From Halapricum hydrolyticum (GTDB lineage: Archaea; Halobacteriota; Halobacteria; Halobacteriales; Haloarculaceae): a stretch of 64,000 nt of DNA. The notes below the pieces were generated by a model that saw only the letters and a list, made by a program, of their open reading frames with translations, made no database searches and was not told the DNA's origin. A program made the translations under genes and the position numbers. The stretch is taken from the NCBI GenBank assembly GCA_025517565.1, contig JAOPKD010000011.1, positions 1-64,000 on the forward strand, given 5' to 3'. Position 1 is the stretch's first letter. Each line of letters opens with the position of its first letter. This document shows positions 26,078 to 35,457 of this stretch, one piece after another.

Positions 26078-27307
26078 CTATGGAAGAATATGTTGTCGTA
26101 TCGACTGTGTAGCCAGATAGGCACCCTGCAGGAGCGCACCGACGGTCGGAACCGGATCGTCGAGAGAGACGAACGTGTGGTGCGTCGTTCCAAACGAACG
26201 AACGAACGGGACAAGTGCCCCGAGGTGACCACTGGCGAGGTGCTCTCCGAGCCATTTGAGGTCCTCGTAGAGCAATCGGCGCTGGAGAATGTCGGTCCGA
26301 TAGGCCCCGACGTCGATCAGCGGTGACGGATCGAGGCCCCTGAGCAGGAGATAGTGGAACCACGGGATGTCCACGCCGCTCTCGACGGCGAACGGGAGCG
26401 AGCCCCAGTATCTGCCGTTGACCTCGATGACGTAGAACTCCCCGTCCGGCGTCCGCATAAACTCCACCATTACCGGCCCCGTCCAGTCGAGGCGGTCGAG
26501 CACGCGCTCGGTGTATTCGAGCATCGTCGGCTCGCGAACCGCTGCCAGCAGCGCCGAGTTCCCGCCCGAGGCGGGGTAGGTCCGGAGTCGCTCCTCCTGG
26601 AAGTACGTCAGTACGTCACCGCCGTCCGCGAGCGCGACCGTCGTGGTCGTCGTTCCCGGCACGTACTCCTGGACGATGGGATAGCGCCCCTCCGCGTGGT
26701 CCTGTTCGCGGCTGAGCCGCCGATAGGTTCGTCGCAGCTCCGCGGGCGAGTGGACGTAGTTCTCGTCACCGACGAGCGTCACCGTATAGCCGGTGTCGTG
26801 AAGGTGGCTCTTGCAACGGGGCTTGACCAGCGCCGGGTATTCGATCTCGTCCGCGATCGCAGCGACGTCGTTCATATCGGTCGGACTGTACGTCTCCGGC
26901 GTCGGCACGTCGATCGAGGCGAGCGCGTCCGCGAGTTTTCCCTTGTCGAACGCCCGGTCGAACGTCTCCCAGTCTTCGACGGCGACAGTCGTCCCCGTCC
27001 GCTCGATCCGTTCCTTGTACCGTGAGAGGATGAGCGAGGAGTGATCGGCGGCCGGAATAACGGCGACGTAGTCGGACCGATGCAGGTGATCGACGAGGTG
27101 ATCGACGAACGCCGTATGATCCGAGTCGGGATCAGGGTGGACGTACGTCTCGTCGCTATACCGCGAGAACATCCCCAGCGACCATCGGGAGCGGCCGCCA
27201 GCGGTGATGGGCACGTGTTTGCTACCCAGCGATCGGATCACGCTCATCGCACACTGCGTGTCGCTATCCAGGACGAGAACGCCGTCGGTACTGTCCCGAG
27301 AGGTCAC
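26078..27307 (-). CDS. ATP-grasp ligase-like protein (C), GTG start
   Basis: A 409-residue protein with pre-ATP-grasp domain (GVLVLDSDTQCAMSVIRSL) and ATP-grasp core: YPALVKPRCKSHLHDTG (ATP Lys), PIVQEYVPGTTTTTVAL, and VMVEFMRTPDGEFYVIEVN with GRYWGS following. The Glu/Asn metal ligands are in place. Translation starts at GTG 27307 within GTGA overlapping the stop of the upstream gene, so it is coupled to the sugar-transfer-linked ATP-grasp gene. It is related to proteins A and B. It probably activates a carboxylate for amide bond formation; the acceptor is unknown. Confidence 0.82.
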   Translation of the reverse strand: MTSRDSTDGVLVLDSDTQCAMSVIRSLGSKHVPITAGGRSRWSLGMFSRYSDETYVHPDPDSDHTAFVDHLVDHLHRSDYVAVIPAADHSSLILSRYKERIERTGTTVAVEDWETFDRAFDKGKLADALASIDVPTPETYSPTDMNDVAAIADEIEYPALVKPRCKSHLHDTGYTVTLVGDENYVHSPAELRRTYRRLSREQDHAEGRYPIVQEYVPGTTTTTVALADGGDVLTYFQEERLRTYPASGGNSALLAAVREPTMLEYTERVLDRLDWTGPVMVEFMRTPDGEFYVIEVNGRYWGSLPFAVESGVDIPWFHYLLLRGLDPSPLIDVGAYRTDILQRRLLYEDLKWLGEHLASGHLGALVPFVRSFGTTHHTFVSLDDPVPTVGALLQGAYLATQSIRQHILP

Positions 27308-28389
27308 GCGATCCCCCTCCGTTCGGACGCGAGAACGCCGTGGTGTCGATAGAACCGGCGCACGCGGTCGTCAGCGAGGAGCGGACCGTGTGCCTGTATG
27401 TCTGCGTCGACCGACTGTGGATCCCCTTCGAGCACCGTGACGGACCCCGCGTCGTCCCGGACGACGACGTCCCAGCCCACGTGTGGCCACAGCCGGCCGT
27501 ACGTCCCGGCGAGTTCGCGGACGGACGCGTTGATCTGCTCCCATCCGGGGACGGTGCAGTCGGCGATCTGGGTCCCGGTCTCGGGGTGACTGTCGTTCCA
27601 GCCCTCGACGGTCGTCTCACTGTGTGAGTTCGCCACAGCCCTGCTCAGCGTCCCGGTATCGGGATCGATTTCGGCGCTGAGCCCGCCCGCCCCCCAGTTG
27701 TCGATATGTCCGCTCGAAGGTGTCCCGAATCGATGGACCGCTCTGGCGACGAACGGCTCACCGGTTTCGGGATCGATCATCGTGAGAAACCGGATCGTGT
27801 TCGTCGAGTCCGGGGCGATACGTGCCGCGTACTCGGCCTGGCTGACGTGTTCGGTGAGGAGTCGGTCCCGGCCCTCGATCAGCGTCTCGTACAGGGTCGT
27901 CCGTTCGATCGGGCGACCGTCGAGACGGAGTTGTCCGTCCAGTCTGTCGATTCGCTGTATCTCGTCACCCCTGGCGGCCTGTATGGGTTTCGCGATGGCG
28001 GGGGCGTCCGCCAGTCTCTCGAGGAACTGTTCGAACGAATCGGTTTCCGGGATCCCCGGGACATCGACGAACGTGCCGTCCATGACGACTCCGTGGATGT
28101 CTGCGAGGAGGTGGTCGTGCGTCGGCGAAACGAGCAGGTGAAACAGCAATTTGTTCGCCAGGGCTTCTGTATAGGGATCGTCGATACCCCTGACCCGGCG
28201 GTACTCGACGTCCGACAGGTACTGCTCTACAGTCCCGGGTGTGAGATCCCAGATGGCGTCTTTCGAGGAGAGAAACCCGTGCCGGTAGAGCCACAACCGA
28301 CGCTCCCACGTGAGACCGGGCTGTTCGACCCCTCGAATCTCGGTCGCGAGGGCCGAGCGGACCGACTCGAGAAGTGTGCGCAACCCCAT
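27304..28389 (-). CDS. ATP-grasp protein of the sugar-transfer-associated type
   Basis: A 361-residue protein with an unusual ATP-grasp: AIAKPIQAARGDEIQRID holds the probable ATP Lys, NTIRFLTMIDPETGEPFVARAVHRFG the middle, and WPHVGWDVVVRDDAGSVTVLEGD the metal-binding end. The set resembles the ATPgrasp_ST family, which occurs in polysaccharide and glycosyltransferase loci. Functions of that family are poorly known; ligase activity on a sugar or lipid-linked glycan is the usual guess. It is the first gene of the pair with protein C, sharing four bases. Long spacing from the divergent sulfatase-like gene gives a shared promoter region of about 155 bases. Confidence 0.75.
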   Translation of the reverse strand: MGLRTLLESVRSALATEIRGVEQPGLTWERRLWLYRHGFLSSKDAIWDLTPGTVEQYLSDVEYRRVRGIDDPYTEALANKLLFHLLVSPTHDHLLADIHGVVMDGTFVDVPGIPETDSFEQFLERLADAPAIAKPIQAARGDEIQRIDRLDGQLRLDGRPIERTTLYETLIEGRDRLLTEHVSQAEYAARIAPDSTNTIRFLTMIDPETGEPFVARAVHRFGTPSSGHIDNWGAGGLSAEIDPDTGTLSRAVANSHSETTVEGWNDSHPETGTQIADCTVPGWEQINASVRELAGTYGRLWPHVGWDVVVRDDAGSVTVLEGDPQSVDADIQAHGPLLADDRVRRFYRHHGVLASERRGIA

Positions 28390-28545
28390 TGTCGACGACG
28401 TTGGATCCCGCAGGCGTTGTTATGATCCCCATTCACCCGCGACGGCGGGCTGTCACGACGGAATACGAGTACTACTGGATCGATCCGATGGTAGCAAACA
28501 GCTTACAACACGGCTGTGACGCTATCCTCGACCGACAGCAACTGC

Positions 28546-29487
28546 ATGATCTCCACACGGCAACTCAAACAGGCACTCACGTGGGCCATCGAGAGCCCGA
28601 ACCTCCTCGTGAGAGAGGTGAACCGACTGTACTACACGCGCGGCTACAGACGCTCGTTCAACCACGACGGCATCGACGTCGTCGCCGAGGACTGGGACAC
28701 GCTGATCGTCCTCGACGCGTGCCGATACGATCTCTTCGCGGAGCGGTCCACGCTCCCAGGAACATTGCGCGCGCGCGAGTCACGGGCGGCCCACACCTCC
28801 GAGTTCATCCGGGGGAACTTCCACGAACGGGACCTGACGGACACCGTCTACGTGACCGCGAGTCCGATCCTCCAGCGTGGGTACCCCGAGAGATACAATC
28901 CGGAGTTTCACGCCGTGGTCAACGTCTGGCAGGAGGACGGCTGGGACGAGGAGTCGAACTCCGTCCATCCGGAGACGATGGTCGAGTACGCACTCGACGC
29001 CGCGGAGCAATACCCCCAGAAACGACTCGTCGTCCACTTCATGCAACCGCACTACCCGTTTATCGCGTCCGATACGGAACTGGACAAACAGACCGTACCT
29101 GACCCGACCGAGATCACGACCGATATCTGGAACGAGATGATGTACAAATCGGCCGACATCGACCCCGAGACAATTGTCGACGCCTACCGGGCGAACTTCG
29201 ATCTGGTCGTTCCGTACGTCCAGCAACTGCTCGACGAACTGTCGGGAAAGACGGTCGTGACGTCTGACCACGGCAATATGCTCGGCGAGCGGTCCTGGCC
29301 GCTGCCGATCCGCGAGTGGGGACATCCACCTGGCGTATACACCCCTGAACTCGTCCGTGTCCCCTGGCTGGAGTACGAGTCGGGGCCGCGGCGGACGATC
29401 GTCGCCGAACCCCCCGAAAGCGACACGGCAGACATCGAAGACGACGTCGTTCGTGACCGGCTCCGACAGCTCGGCTACGCAGAGTGA
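28546..29487 (+). CDS. Sulfatase/alkaline-phosphatase superfamily protein, soluble
   Basis: A 313-residue protein. DTLIVLDACRYDLFAE contains the metal-binding Asp and a Cys or neighbouring residue in the nucleophile region; LVVHFMQPHYPF and TVVTSDHGNMLGERSW give the later His and Asp-His metal ligands. This matches small haloarchaeal sulfatase-like proteins near glycan loci, which could act as phosphodiesterases, phosphotransferases or sulfatases. No signal peptide, so not the exported type. ATG 28546 is chosen over GTG 28516 because residues before it lack codon preference. It is divergent from the ATP-grasp pair. Confidence 0.78.
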   Translation: MISTRQLKQALTWAIESPNLLVREVNRLYYTRGYRRSFNHDGIDVVAEDWDTLIVLDACRYDLFAERSTLPGTLRARESRAAHTSEFIRGNFHERDLTDTVYVTASPILQRGYPERYNPEFHAVVNVWQEDGWDEESNSVHPETMVEYALDAAEQYPQKRLVVHFMQPHYPFIASDTELDKQTVPDPTEITTDIWNEMMYKSADIDPETIVDAYRANFDLVVPYVQQLLDELSGKTVVTSDHGNMLGERSWPLPIREWGHPPGVYTPELVRVPWLEYESGPRRTIVAEPPESDTADIEDDVVRDRLRQLGYAE

Positions 29488-29907
29488 GTCGGCAGTGGTA
29501 GCAGATGACTGTCTTCGCCACAGGGAACACACACGGCACCGACGACAGCGGCCAGCGACTCCAGTCCGATCCTCGCTGTGACGGAGAACGGTAAACATCG
29601 ATTATCGGCGGACCAGCCGACCTCAGCCCCACAAGCCCGTTCATAACAAAGAGAATATTGAACCGTCTGTCTGTATGCGCCTCAGAAACGCGAATCGTGA
29701 TCCAATGCGTGTGACCACGACTCGCAGCGCTACCTTCCGAACCCGTGTGCAACTCGCGCCTGGAAGTAACCCGGTGCAACGTTCGTCACAGACCTATCAC
29801 TCGAAACGGCCGTCCGGTTCGAACGCTCACTGGCGGTCGTATTGGCTATCACATCACACTGAAGTGGCTGGGGACGTGTCCGCCATCACGTCGGGGGTGT
29901 CGATCTG
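29488..29907. other. Intergenic region upstream of glmS
   Basis: About 420 bases with no convincing gene. A short plus-strand frame at 29675-29907 is Ser/Arg/Thr-rich and lacks acidic bias, so I reject it. An AT-rich patch near 29640-29665 (CATAACAAAGAGAATATTGAA) is too far from ATG 29908 to be a leaderless promoter and suggests a leader or an unrelated start. Confidence 0.45.
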
Positions 29908-31719
29908 ATGTGTGGGATCACTGCCCGGATCGGGAGAGACGACTCGCTCGACGCGCTGCTGACCTCACTCCAGAACCTCGAATACCGCGGGTACGATTCG
30001 GCGGGTATCGCCATCCAGAACGGGACAGGCATCGAGATCAACAAGCGTGAAGGCCAGGTTTCGGAGCTGCAGTCCGAACTCGCCGCGGGTAACGTCGACG
30101 GGCCGGTCGGTATCGGCCACACGCGCTGGAGTACACACGGCCCGCCGACTGACGACAACGCCCACCCACACACCGGCTGTCACGGGCGGGTCGCGGCCGT
30201 CCACAACGGGATCATCGAGAACTACACCGAACTCCGTGAGGGACTGCAGGATCGCGGCCACGAGTTCACCAGCGACACCGACACGGAAGTGATCCCCCAC
30301 CTCGTCGAGGAGCGACTCGCCGCGGGCCAGGACCCCGAGTCCGCCTTCCGCGACGCGGTCGACCAGCTCGACGGGAGCTACGCCATCGCGCTGCTGGTCG
30401 ACGGCGATCCAACGGTGTACGCGACCCGGGACGGCTCGCCGCTGGTAATCGGAGACGGTCAGTCGGCGAATTACCTGGCCAGTGACGTCCCCGCGTTCCT
30501 GGAGTTCACCGACCGCGTCGTCTATCTGGAGGACAACGACATCGCTGTGATCACGCCCAGGAGCTACCGGATCACCGACGTCGACGGTACCCCCGTCTCC
30601 CGTTCGGTCGAGACCGTCGATTGGGATCCCGAAGACGCCGAGAAGGGGAGTTACGACCACTACATGCTCAAGGAGATCCACGAGCAGCCGATGGCTCTCC
30701 GACAGACGTTGCACGGACGGATCGACGGCGACGACGTCGTTCTCGACGACTTCCCACCGGGGTCGTTCGAGGACGTCTCGAACGTCCAGTTCGTCGCCTG
30801 TGGAACCTCCTATCACGCGGGGATGTACGGCGAGCGACTGCTCTCGGACTGGGGGATCGACGCCGACACGTTCATCGCCAGCGAGTACGCCGCTTATCCT
30901 GCCCCCGTCGGCGAGGACACGCTGGTGATCGGTGTCACCCAGTCCGGTGAGACGGCAGACACCCTGGAAGCGCTGCAGAGCGCCCGGGACCGTGGCGCGC
31001 GGACGCTCGCGCTGACGAACGTGATCGGATCCACCGCCGCCCGCACGTGTGACGACGCGCTGTTCATCCGTGCCGGGCCCGAGATCGGCGTCGCCGCCAC
31101 CAAGACGTTCTCCTCGCAGGTCGCGACGCTGGTCCTCCTCGGGGAGCGGCTCGTTCGGGACGTCACCGGTGAGCCGACCGAGGGCCACGAGCAGCGCCTG
31201 CGCGCGCTCGAATCACTCCCGGAGAACGTCGAGTCGGTGATCGAAACCACCGACGCGAAAGACGTCAGCCGACGCTGCCTCGGTGACAACGGTCACTTCT
31301 TCATCGGCCGCGGGAGCGCCTTCTCGGTCGCCCTGGAGGGTGCCCTGAAATTCAAGGAGATCACTTACGAACACGCCGAAGGATTCGCCGCGGGAGAACT
31401 GAAACACGGTCCACTGGCGCTCGTGACTTCGGAGACGCCGGTATTCGCCATCGGTACGGGCCAGCACTTGAACCGGCTCGAGAGCAACGTCCGGGAGATC
31501 CAGACCCGCGGCGGACCAGTCGTCGCCGTCGGACCACGCACGGCGTCGCAACTCGCACAGACGGCCGACGAGTTCCTCCCTGTCCCCGCGACGCATCCGG
31601 ATCTGGTCGCTGCGCTCGCGAACGTCCAGCTCCAGCTGATCGCCTACCACGCCGCCAACGAGATGGGGCGCTCCATCGACAAACCGCGCAACCTCGCGAA
31701 GAGCGTGACCGTCGAGTAA
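29908..31719 (+). CDS. glmS: Glutamine--fructose-6-phosphate aminotransferase (isomerizing)
   Basis: A 603-residue full-length GlmS. The N-terminal glutaminase domain begins MCGITARIG with Cys2 as nucleophile, then NLEYRGYDSAGIA and GHTRWSTHGPPTDDNAHPH. Two SIS domains follow: VACGTSYHAGMYGERLL and VTQSGETADTLEAL, later IGRGSAFSVALEGALKFKE. The C-terminus ends KPRNLAKSVTVE, typical of the family. It makes glucosamine-6-phosphate from fructose-6-phosphate and glutamine, the entry to UDP-GlcNAc. Its place beside the glycan region fits supply of precursor for the UDP-diacetamido sugar operon. Confidence 0.96.
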   Translation: MCGITARIGRDDSLDALLTSLQNLEYRGYDSAGIAIQNGTGIEINKREGQVSELQSELAAGNVDGPVGIGHTRWSTHGPPTDDNAHPHTGCHGRVAAVHNGIIENYTELREGLQDRGHEFTSDTDTEVIPHLVEERLAAGQDPESAFRDAVDQLDGSYAIALLVDGDPTVYATRDGSPLVIGDGQSANYLASDVPAFLEFTDRVVYLEDNDIAVITPRSYRITDVDGTPVSRSVETVDWDPEDAEKGSYDHYMLKEIHEQPMALRQTLHGRIDGDDVVLDDFPPGSFEDVSNVQFVACGTSYHAGMYGERLLSDWGIDADTFIASEYAAYPAPVGEDTLVIGVTQSGETADTLEALQSARDRGARTLALTNVIGSTAARTCDDALFIRAGPEIGVAATKTFSSQVATLVLLGERLVRDVTGEPTEGHEQRLRALESLPENVESVIETTDAKDVSRRCLGDNGHFFIGRGSAFSVALEGALKFKEITYEHAEGFAAGELKHGPLALVTSETPVFAIGTGQHLNRLESNVREIQTRGGPVVAVGPRTASQLAQTADEFLPVPATHPDLVAALANVQLQLIAYHAANEMGRSIDKPRNLAKSVTVE

Positions 31720-31752
31720 TCGCCTACAGACTGATCGCGATACTACAACAAT

Positions 31753-32352
31753 ATGGCAGACGACAAAAGCGGCAGAGAAAACCAAGCGGATCGAGAGGGA
31801 CAGAGACAGCGAGAACGGGAGATCGAGGCGGAACTACAGCGCGGGGACGAACCCGAACCCCCGGTCGATACCTCCACGCTCGCCTTCTTCGAGACGGAGC
31901 TGGACACGGTAGCGTTCCCGGCAACGGGGGCAGAGATCGTCGAGACGGTCGGTGATCGGCAGATCGAAGCCGAGACCGGCGTCTACACCGTCGCCGAACT
32001 GCTCCCGGAGACGGATGTCGAGACCTTCGAGTCGCCAGCCGCCGTCCGGACGCGGGTCCAGCGGCCGACGATCGCTTCGGCTATGAAACGGATCGTCGAG
32101 GCGGCTGAAGGGATTGAACAGGCGGACTTTCGTACGTCTCAGGGGGAGGCCTACGAGCGGACCTTTCTGGAACTGCAGGCGATCGACGCCGTCGACGACG
32201 ACGAGGGCATCTCGGTGGTCCGGGACTGGGTCGTAGAACAGATCGACAAGAAGGGCAAACTCCCGGGATCACGCGACGTGCGCCGGCGGGCGGCGAAGTA
32301 CTGCCGGGCGAACGGCTATCAGGTCAGCAACGACGAGTGGCTCGGTGTGTGA
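31753..32352 (+). CDS. DUF5789-like acidic protein
   Basis: A 199-residue soluble acidic protein. The central part (TVAFPATGAEIVETVGDRQIE, cut here; followed by YTVAELLPETDVETFESPAAV) resembles the short haloarchaeal DUF5789 domain, here with a charged N-terminal 45 residues and a C-terminal helical extension (ISVVRDWVVEQIDKKG). It begins 33 bases after glmS and may be co-transcribed. No enzyme motif. The function is unknown. Confidence 0.55.
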   Translation: MADDKSGRENQADREGQRQREREIEAELQRGDEPEPPVDTSTLAFFETELDTVAFPATGAEIVETVGDRQIEAETGVYTVAELLPETDVETFESPAAVRTRVQRPTIASAMKRIVEAAEGIEQADFRTSQGEAYERTFLELQAIDAVDDDEGISVVRDWVVEQIDKKGKLPGSRDVRRRAAKYCRANGYQVSNDEWLGV

Positions 32353-32379
32353 TGGCGGCTGACGCCCTCGGCGACGGAA

Positions 32380-34737
32380 TCAGATCGTCGAGACGTCGAC
32401 CTGTTCGCCGTCGACGAAGACGTCGGCTTCGCCTTGCAGGAACTCGACGCTCGTCAGTTCGCCGGTAAAGGTGAACTTGTCGACGTGCGAGGAGTTGGTG
32501 ACCCAGCCGTTCGCGGTGTCACTGGAGACGTCGTCCCAGCCTTCGATAGTGTCCGAGACGCCCTCGATCTCGCCGCCGACCTCGACGGCGTACTCCGTGG
32601 GCGTGCCGGTTCCCTGAATCGTCAGTGTGCTCTCCGTCGGGTAGATCCGGTCGCCGTTCCGATAGACCTCTGCGTGGCCCTCGAGGAACTCGAAGGACGT
32701 GATCTCGCCCTCGAGCCAGAACTCGTCGCTGTGACTGGTTTCAGTGACGTAGCCCGTGGCGCTCGTGCCCGAGACATCGTCCCACTTCTCGATGGTCCCG
32801 GAGACGGGTTGCAGCTGTTCGCTCACCTCGAAGGCGTACTCGGTGGTGGTGCCGGTCCCCCGGATCTCGAGTCGATCCATGGTCGGGTCGATCTGCGCGC
32901 CGTCGAGGAAGACGTCGGCCTCGCCCTCGAGGAACTCGAAGGACGTGATCTCGCCGTCGAAGGTGAACTCGTCGCTGTGGCTGGTTTCAGTGACGTAGCC
33001 CGTGGCGCTCGTGCCCGAGACATCGTCCCACTTCTCGATGGTCCCGGAGACGGGTTGCAGCTGTTCGCTCACCTCGAAGGCGTACTCGGTGGTGATACCG
33101 GTTCCGCGGATCTCCAGGTGCTTCTCCAGAGCGGTCTCGCTGACAGACACCTCCGTCGTCGTCGAATCGGTCGCACCGTCGTCGTCCTCGACGACCAGCG
33201 TGACGCTGTAGGTCCCCCCGGAGTCGAAGGTATGTGAAACTGACTCACCCTGGGCGGAACTGCCGTTGACCTCCCAGTCGTAGGCGACGATAGCGCCGTC
33301 ACTGTCCGTGGAGTCCGAACCCGAGAGCTCGACCGTGAGGTCGGTCTTGTCCGTCACCGTGATCGACGCCGACGGTCCTCCGTTGGTGTCTTCGCCGCAC
33401 CCGCCGTTCGAGACGTTCTCCGTGTCGAAGGTTTCGATCGACGCGTTCGGCATGTCGATACAGGAGTCGCGGATGACGCTCCCGTCGCGGTCCGCCGCGT
33501 CGAAGCCACGCCCGGAACCGGTAAACGAACAGTTCTCGAATACGACCGCGTCGTCGTCGGGCGACACCGAATCCGCGTTGACAGTCAGCGTCTTCCCGCC
33601 GTCGTTGTGGACGGTGCAGCCGTAGAACTCCGCGCTCCCGTGACCGCCCCACCCGGGCAGGGCGATGACACCACGGCCCGCTTCTTTGGTCCACTCGATC
33701 TCGATGTCACGAAAGACCGCCCCGGTGTATCCGTTGTCACTCGCGTCGACGCGGATGGCGTCGGCGGAGTGGCGGGACCCGTCGACCTTGACGTAACAGC
33801 CGGTCGCGCTGGAGACCTTCGAGGGGTGATCGCCGGCACCGAAGCGGATGTTCGCGTTCTGGTTGTTGACGAACTCCACGTTCTCGAGGGTCGTCACGCC
33901 GGGCCCAGCCGTCAGCCGAGTCGCAGCGGAGTTGCGCTCGTGGATCACGGAGTCCCGGAGGATAACCTCGCCCTTGTGGCCCACACCGGCGCGGAAGAAG
34001 GCCACACCGTCAGGGTAATCGGCCTCTACTGCCGGCTTGTCGAGGCCAGCGTAGACGTTCTCCCAGATCCCGACGGCGTCCTGATCCCAGACGTCGACCG
34101 CGAGCGAGTGGCCGTTTTTGTCGTCCAGCGGAGTCACTCCGAGGAATTCGATGTTGTTGACGTACACGCCTTTGTTCGATCGGATGTCGAGAAACATCAT
34201 CGATACCTCGTCGTCCCGATCGTGGAACGAGACGTTCTCGACCGTGTACGGGCCCGGTCCGCCCCCCTCGAAGAACCCGATCGCCGATCCTTTCTCCGGA
34301 AGGAACTGTACGTCCCGACGATGATTGCCGAGTCCGCGGACGCCGAACCGTGAGACGTCCGAGATGTAGTGGTCGTCTTCGAGCAGATACTTGCCAGGCG
34401 GGAACTCGATGAGTGTTCCCGTTTCGAGCGCACTCTCGTAGGCAGAATCGATCGGTTCGCTCCCCGTGGGGTCCATGCCCAGATCGTCGACCGCGTCGAC
34501 CACTCGATCGAAAGTGATCCCGTTGTACGTCGTCTCCGCAGACGCGACACTGGACAGTCCCGGAACTGCTGCCGCAACTGAGGCCGAACCGATCAGCTTC
34601 AGAAGCGAGCGGCGCTGTAGGTCACTGTTACTGCCGGTAGGGTCTTCATTCCCCCTCGCGTTGAAGCGGGTAGTATTATCTTTCGTGTCACTCTCTGTCT
34701 CGTCGTATGGCGTATGATTACCGTACCTGTCTGCCAT
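32380..34737 (-). CDS. Tat-exported beta-helix protein with PKD domain and three C-terminal repeats
   Basis: A 785-residue secreted protein. An Asn/Asp-rich N-terminus precedes the Tat signal (LQRRSLLKLIGSASVAAA, about residues 42-60). Residues of about 70-450 show pectate-lyase-like right-handed beta-helix features (TLIEFPPGKYLLEDDHYI, VILRDSVIHERNS, VTTLENVEFVNNQNANI). Residues of about 457-538 form a PKD domain (YDWEVNG, HTFDSGGTYSVTLVVEDDDG). The last 246 residues are three repeats of about 82 residues. It probably works on or in an extracellular polysaccharide or as a surface protein. No catalytic residues can be pinned down. Minus-strand convergent with 31753-32352. Confidence 0.85.
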   Translation of the reverse strand: MADRYGNHTPYDETESDTKDNTTRFNARGNEDPTGSNSDLQRRSLLKLIGSASVAAAVPGLSSVASAETTYNGITFDRVVDAVDDLGMDPTGSEPIDSAYESALETGTLIEFPPGKYLLEDDHYISDVSRFGVRGLGNHRRDVQFLPEKGSAIGFFEGGGPGPYTVENVSFHDRDDEVSMMFLDIRSNKGVYVNNIEFLGVTPLDDKNGHSLAVDVWDQDAVGIWENVYAGLDKPAVEADYPDGVAFFRAGVGHKGEVILRDSVIHERNSAATRLTAGPGVTTLENVEFVNNQNANIRFGAGDHPSKVSSATGCYVKVDGSRHSADAIRVDASDNGYTGAVFRDIEIEWTKEAGRGVIALPGWGGHGSAEFYGCTVHNDGGKTLTVNADSVSPDDDAVVFENCSFTGSGRGFDAADRDGSVIRDSCIDMPNASIETFDTENVSNGGCGEDTNGGPSASITVTDKTDLTVELSGSDSTDSDGAIVAYDWEVNGSSAQGESVSHTFDSGGTYSVTLVVEDDDGATDSTTTEVSVSETALEKHLEIRGTGITTEYAFEVSEQLQPVSGTIEKWDDVSGTSATGYVTETSHSDEFTFDGEITSFEFLEGEADVFLDGAQIDPTMDRLEIRGTGTTTEYAFEVSEQLQPVSGTIEKWDDVSGTSATGYVTETSHSDEFWLEGEITSFEFLEGHAEVYRNGDRIYPTESTLTIQGTGTPTEYAVEVGGEIEGVSDTIEGWDDVSSDTANGWVTNSSHVDKFTFTGELTSVEFLQGEADVFVDGEQVDVSTI
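32383..33117 (-). repeat. Three tandem 82-residue (246-bp) repeats inside the beta-helix protein gene
   Basis: The C-terminal third of the protein is three repeats (EIRGTGTTTEYAFEV, WDDVSGTSATGYVTETSHSD, ITSFEFLEGEADVFLDGAQI). The first two are almost identical in DNA over about 110-130 bases starting at 32735 and 32981 in the sequence (period 246 bases); the third is more diverged (IQGTGTPTEYAVEV). It is a surface-protein repeat unit of unknown fold. Confidence 0.85.
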
Positions 34738-35137
34738 GGATTGGTAGGAGAACCATTCTCGTAAAACTCTTCTCGCCCGTTCAGTAGTGGTATGGTCAAT
34801 TTCCGTTCCAGATAGATACCAGATACATATTATATATTCCCGGATAGCGATATTTGATGATCTCCGTCACTTGATCGATCTGCGATCGGGTATGATACTC
34901 TTACTGCGCGCCGGCCCAGGTAAGAACTACATACGATAGGTAGAACTGTCGAAATCGGCCGGTAATATCATCCTACTGGCGATTACACGAGTTCTGCATC
35001 GACATGCTGCTTGATCACTGGTCGAAGCGGTGGCCGTTCGGCAGCTGGCGTAGACCACAGTGGACAGCACCAGCAACGAGAGGGCTTACTGCGTGTATCG
35101 AAGTAATAACTACCCGTCCAGCGTGACAGGACTGTAC
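34738..35137. other. AT-rich intergenic region between divergent genes
   Basis: About 400 bases. The half next to the beta-helix gene is strongly AT-rich (34790-34870, including ACATATTATATATTCC), consistent with its promoter. The half toward 35138 contains AGTAATAAC at 35102-35110, about 32 bases before ATG 35138. No gene or full repeat copy is seen; a short sequence near 34948-34966 resembles the right end of repeat family 1 but is too short to count. Confidence 0.5.
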
Positions 35138-35350
35138 ATGGCCGAACAGACACACCGAGAGCGCGCCCGGGATACGAGCAAGCAGGTCTATACGATGGCC
35201 TTGCAGGCCACGGCCGCACTCGTCGTCCTTCTCGTCTTCGCGGGCCTCGCCTACCTCGTCAGTATCGATCGGATCGACGGGAGCGCGCTCCTGCTGTATG
35301 CTGGCGTCCTCCTCGGGTATATTCTCAACGCCACGTGGCGCCGACGATGA
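35138..35350 (+). CDS. Small membrane protein with two transmembrane segments, 70 aa
   Basis: Starts MAEQTHRERARDTSKQV, a charged N-terminus, then two hydrophobic segments (MALQATAALVVLLVFAGLAY and ALLLYAGVLLGYILNA). Hydrophobic helices separated by a short acidic loop fit a small membrane protein. ATG 35138 follows a TATA-like AGTAATAAC by about 30 bases. I do not recognise the family and no partner is obvious; downstream is a repeat-rich gap. Confidence 0.6.
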   Translation: MAEQTHRERARDTSKQVYTMALQATAALVVLLVFAGLAYLVSIDRIDGSALLLYAGVLLGYILNATWRRR

Positions 35351-35365
35351 GACGGGCGGGAACCC

Positions 35366-35447
35366 ATACGAATTGTTGTACGTCTGTTCCCCATCGACCG
35401 CCCGACACCGGGCGGTCAGAGCGGTAAATCGGTACAATAATCCGTAT
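35366..35447 (+). repeat. Palindromic repeat, family 2, copy A (82 bp)
   Basis: Ends are ATACGAATTGTTGTACG and GGTACAATAATCCGTAT, an imperfect terminal inverted repeat, with an inner hairpin GACCGCCCG...CGGGCGGTC. Nearly the same sequence occurs at 53258-53332. It follows the small membrane protein gene and is 10 bases from a family 1 repeat. Confidence 0.75.
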
Positions 35448-35457
35448 CACTCGTGGG

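Noticed and set aside
29675-29907. 77-residue frame before glmS
   Set aside because: Ser/Arg/Thr-rich with no acidic bias or family; likely non-coding.
34948-34966. GTCGAAATCGGCCGGTAAT, similar to the right end of repeat family 1
   Set aside because: Too short, the spacing and left half are missing, and the match is imperfect.
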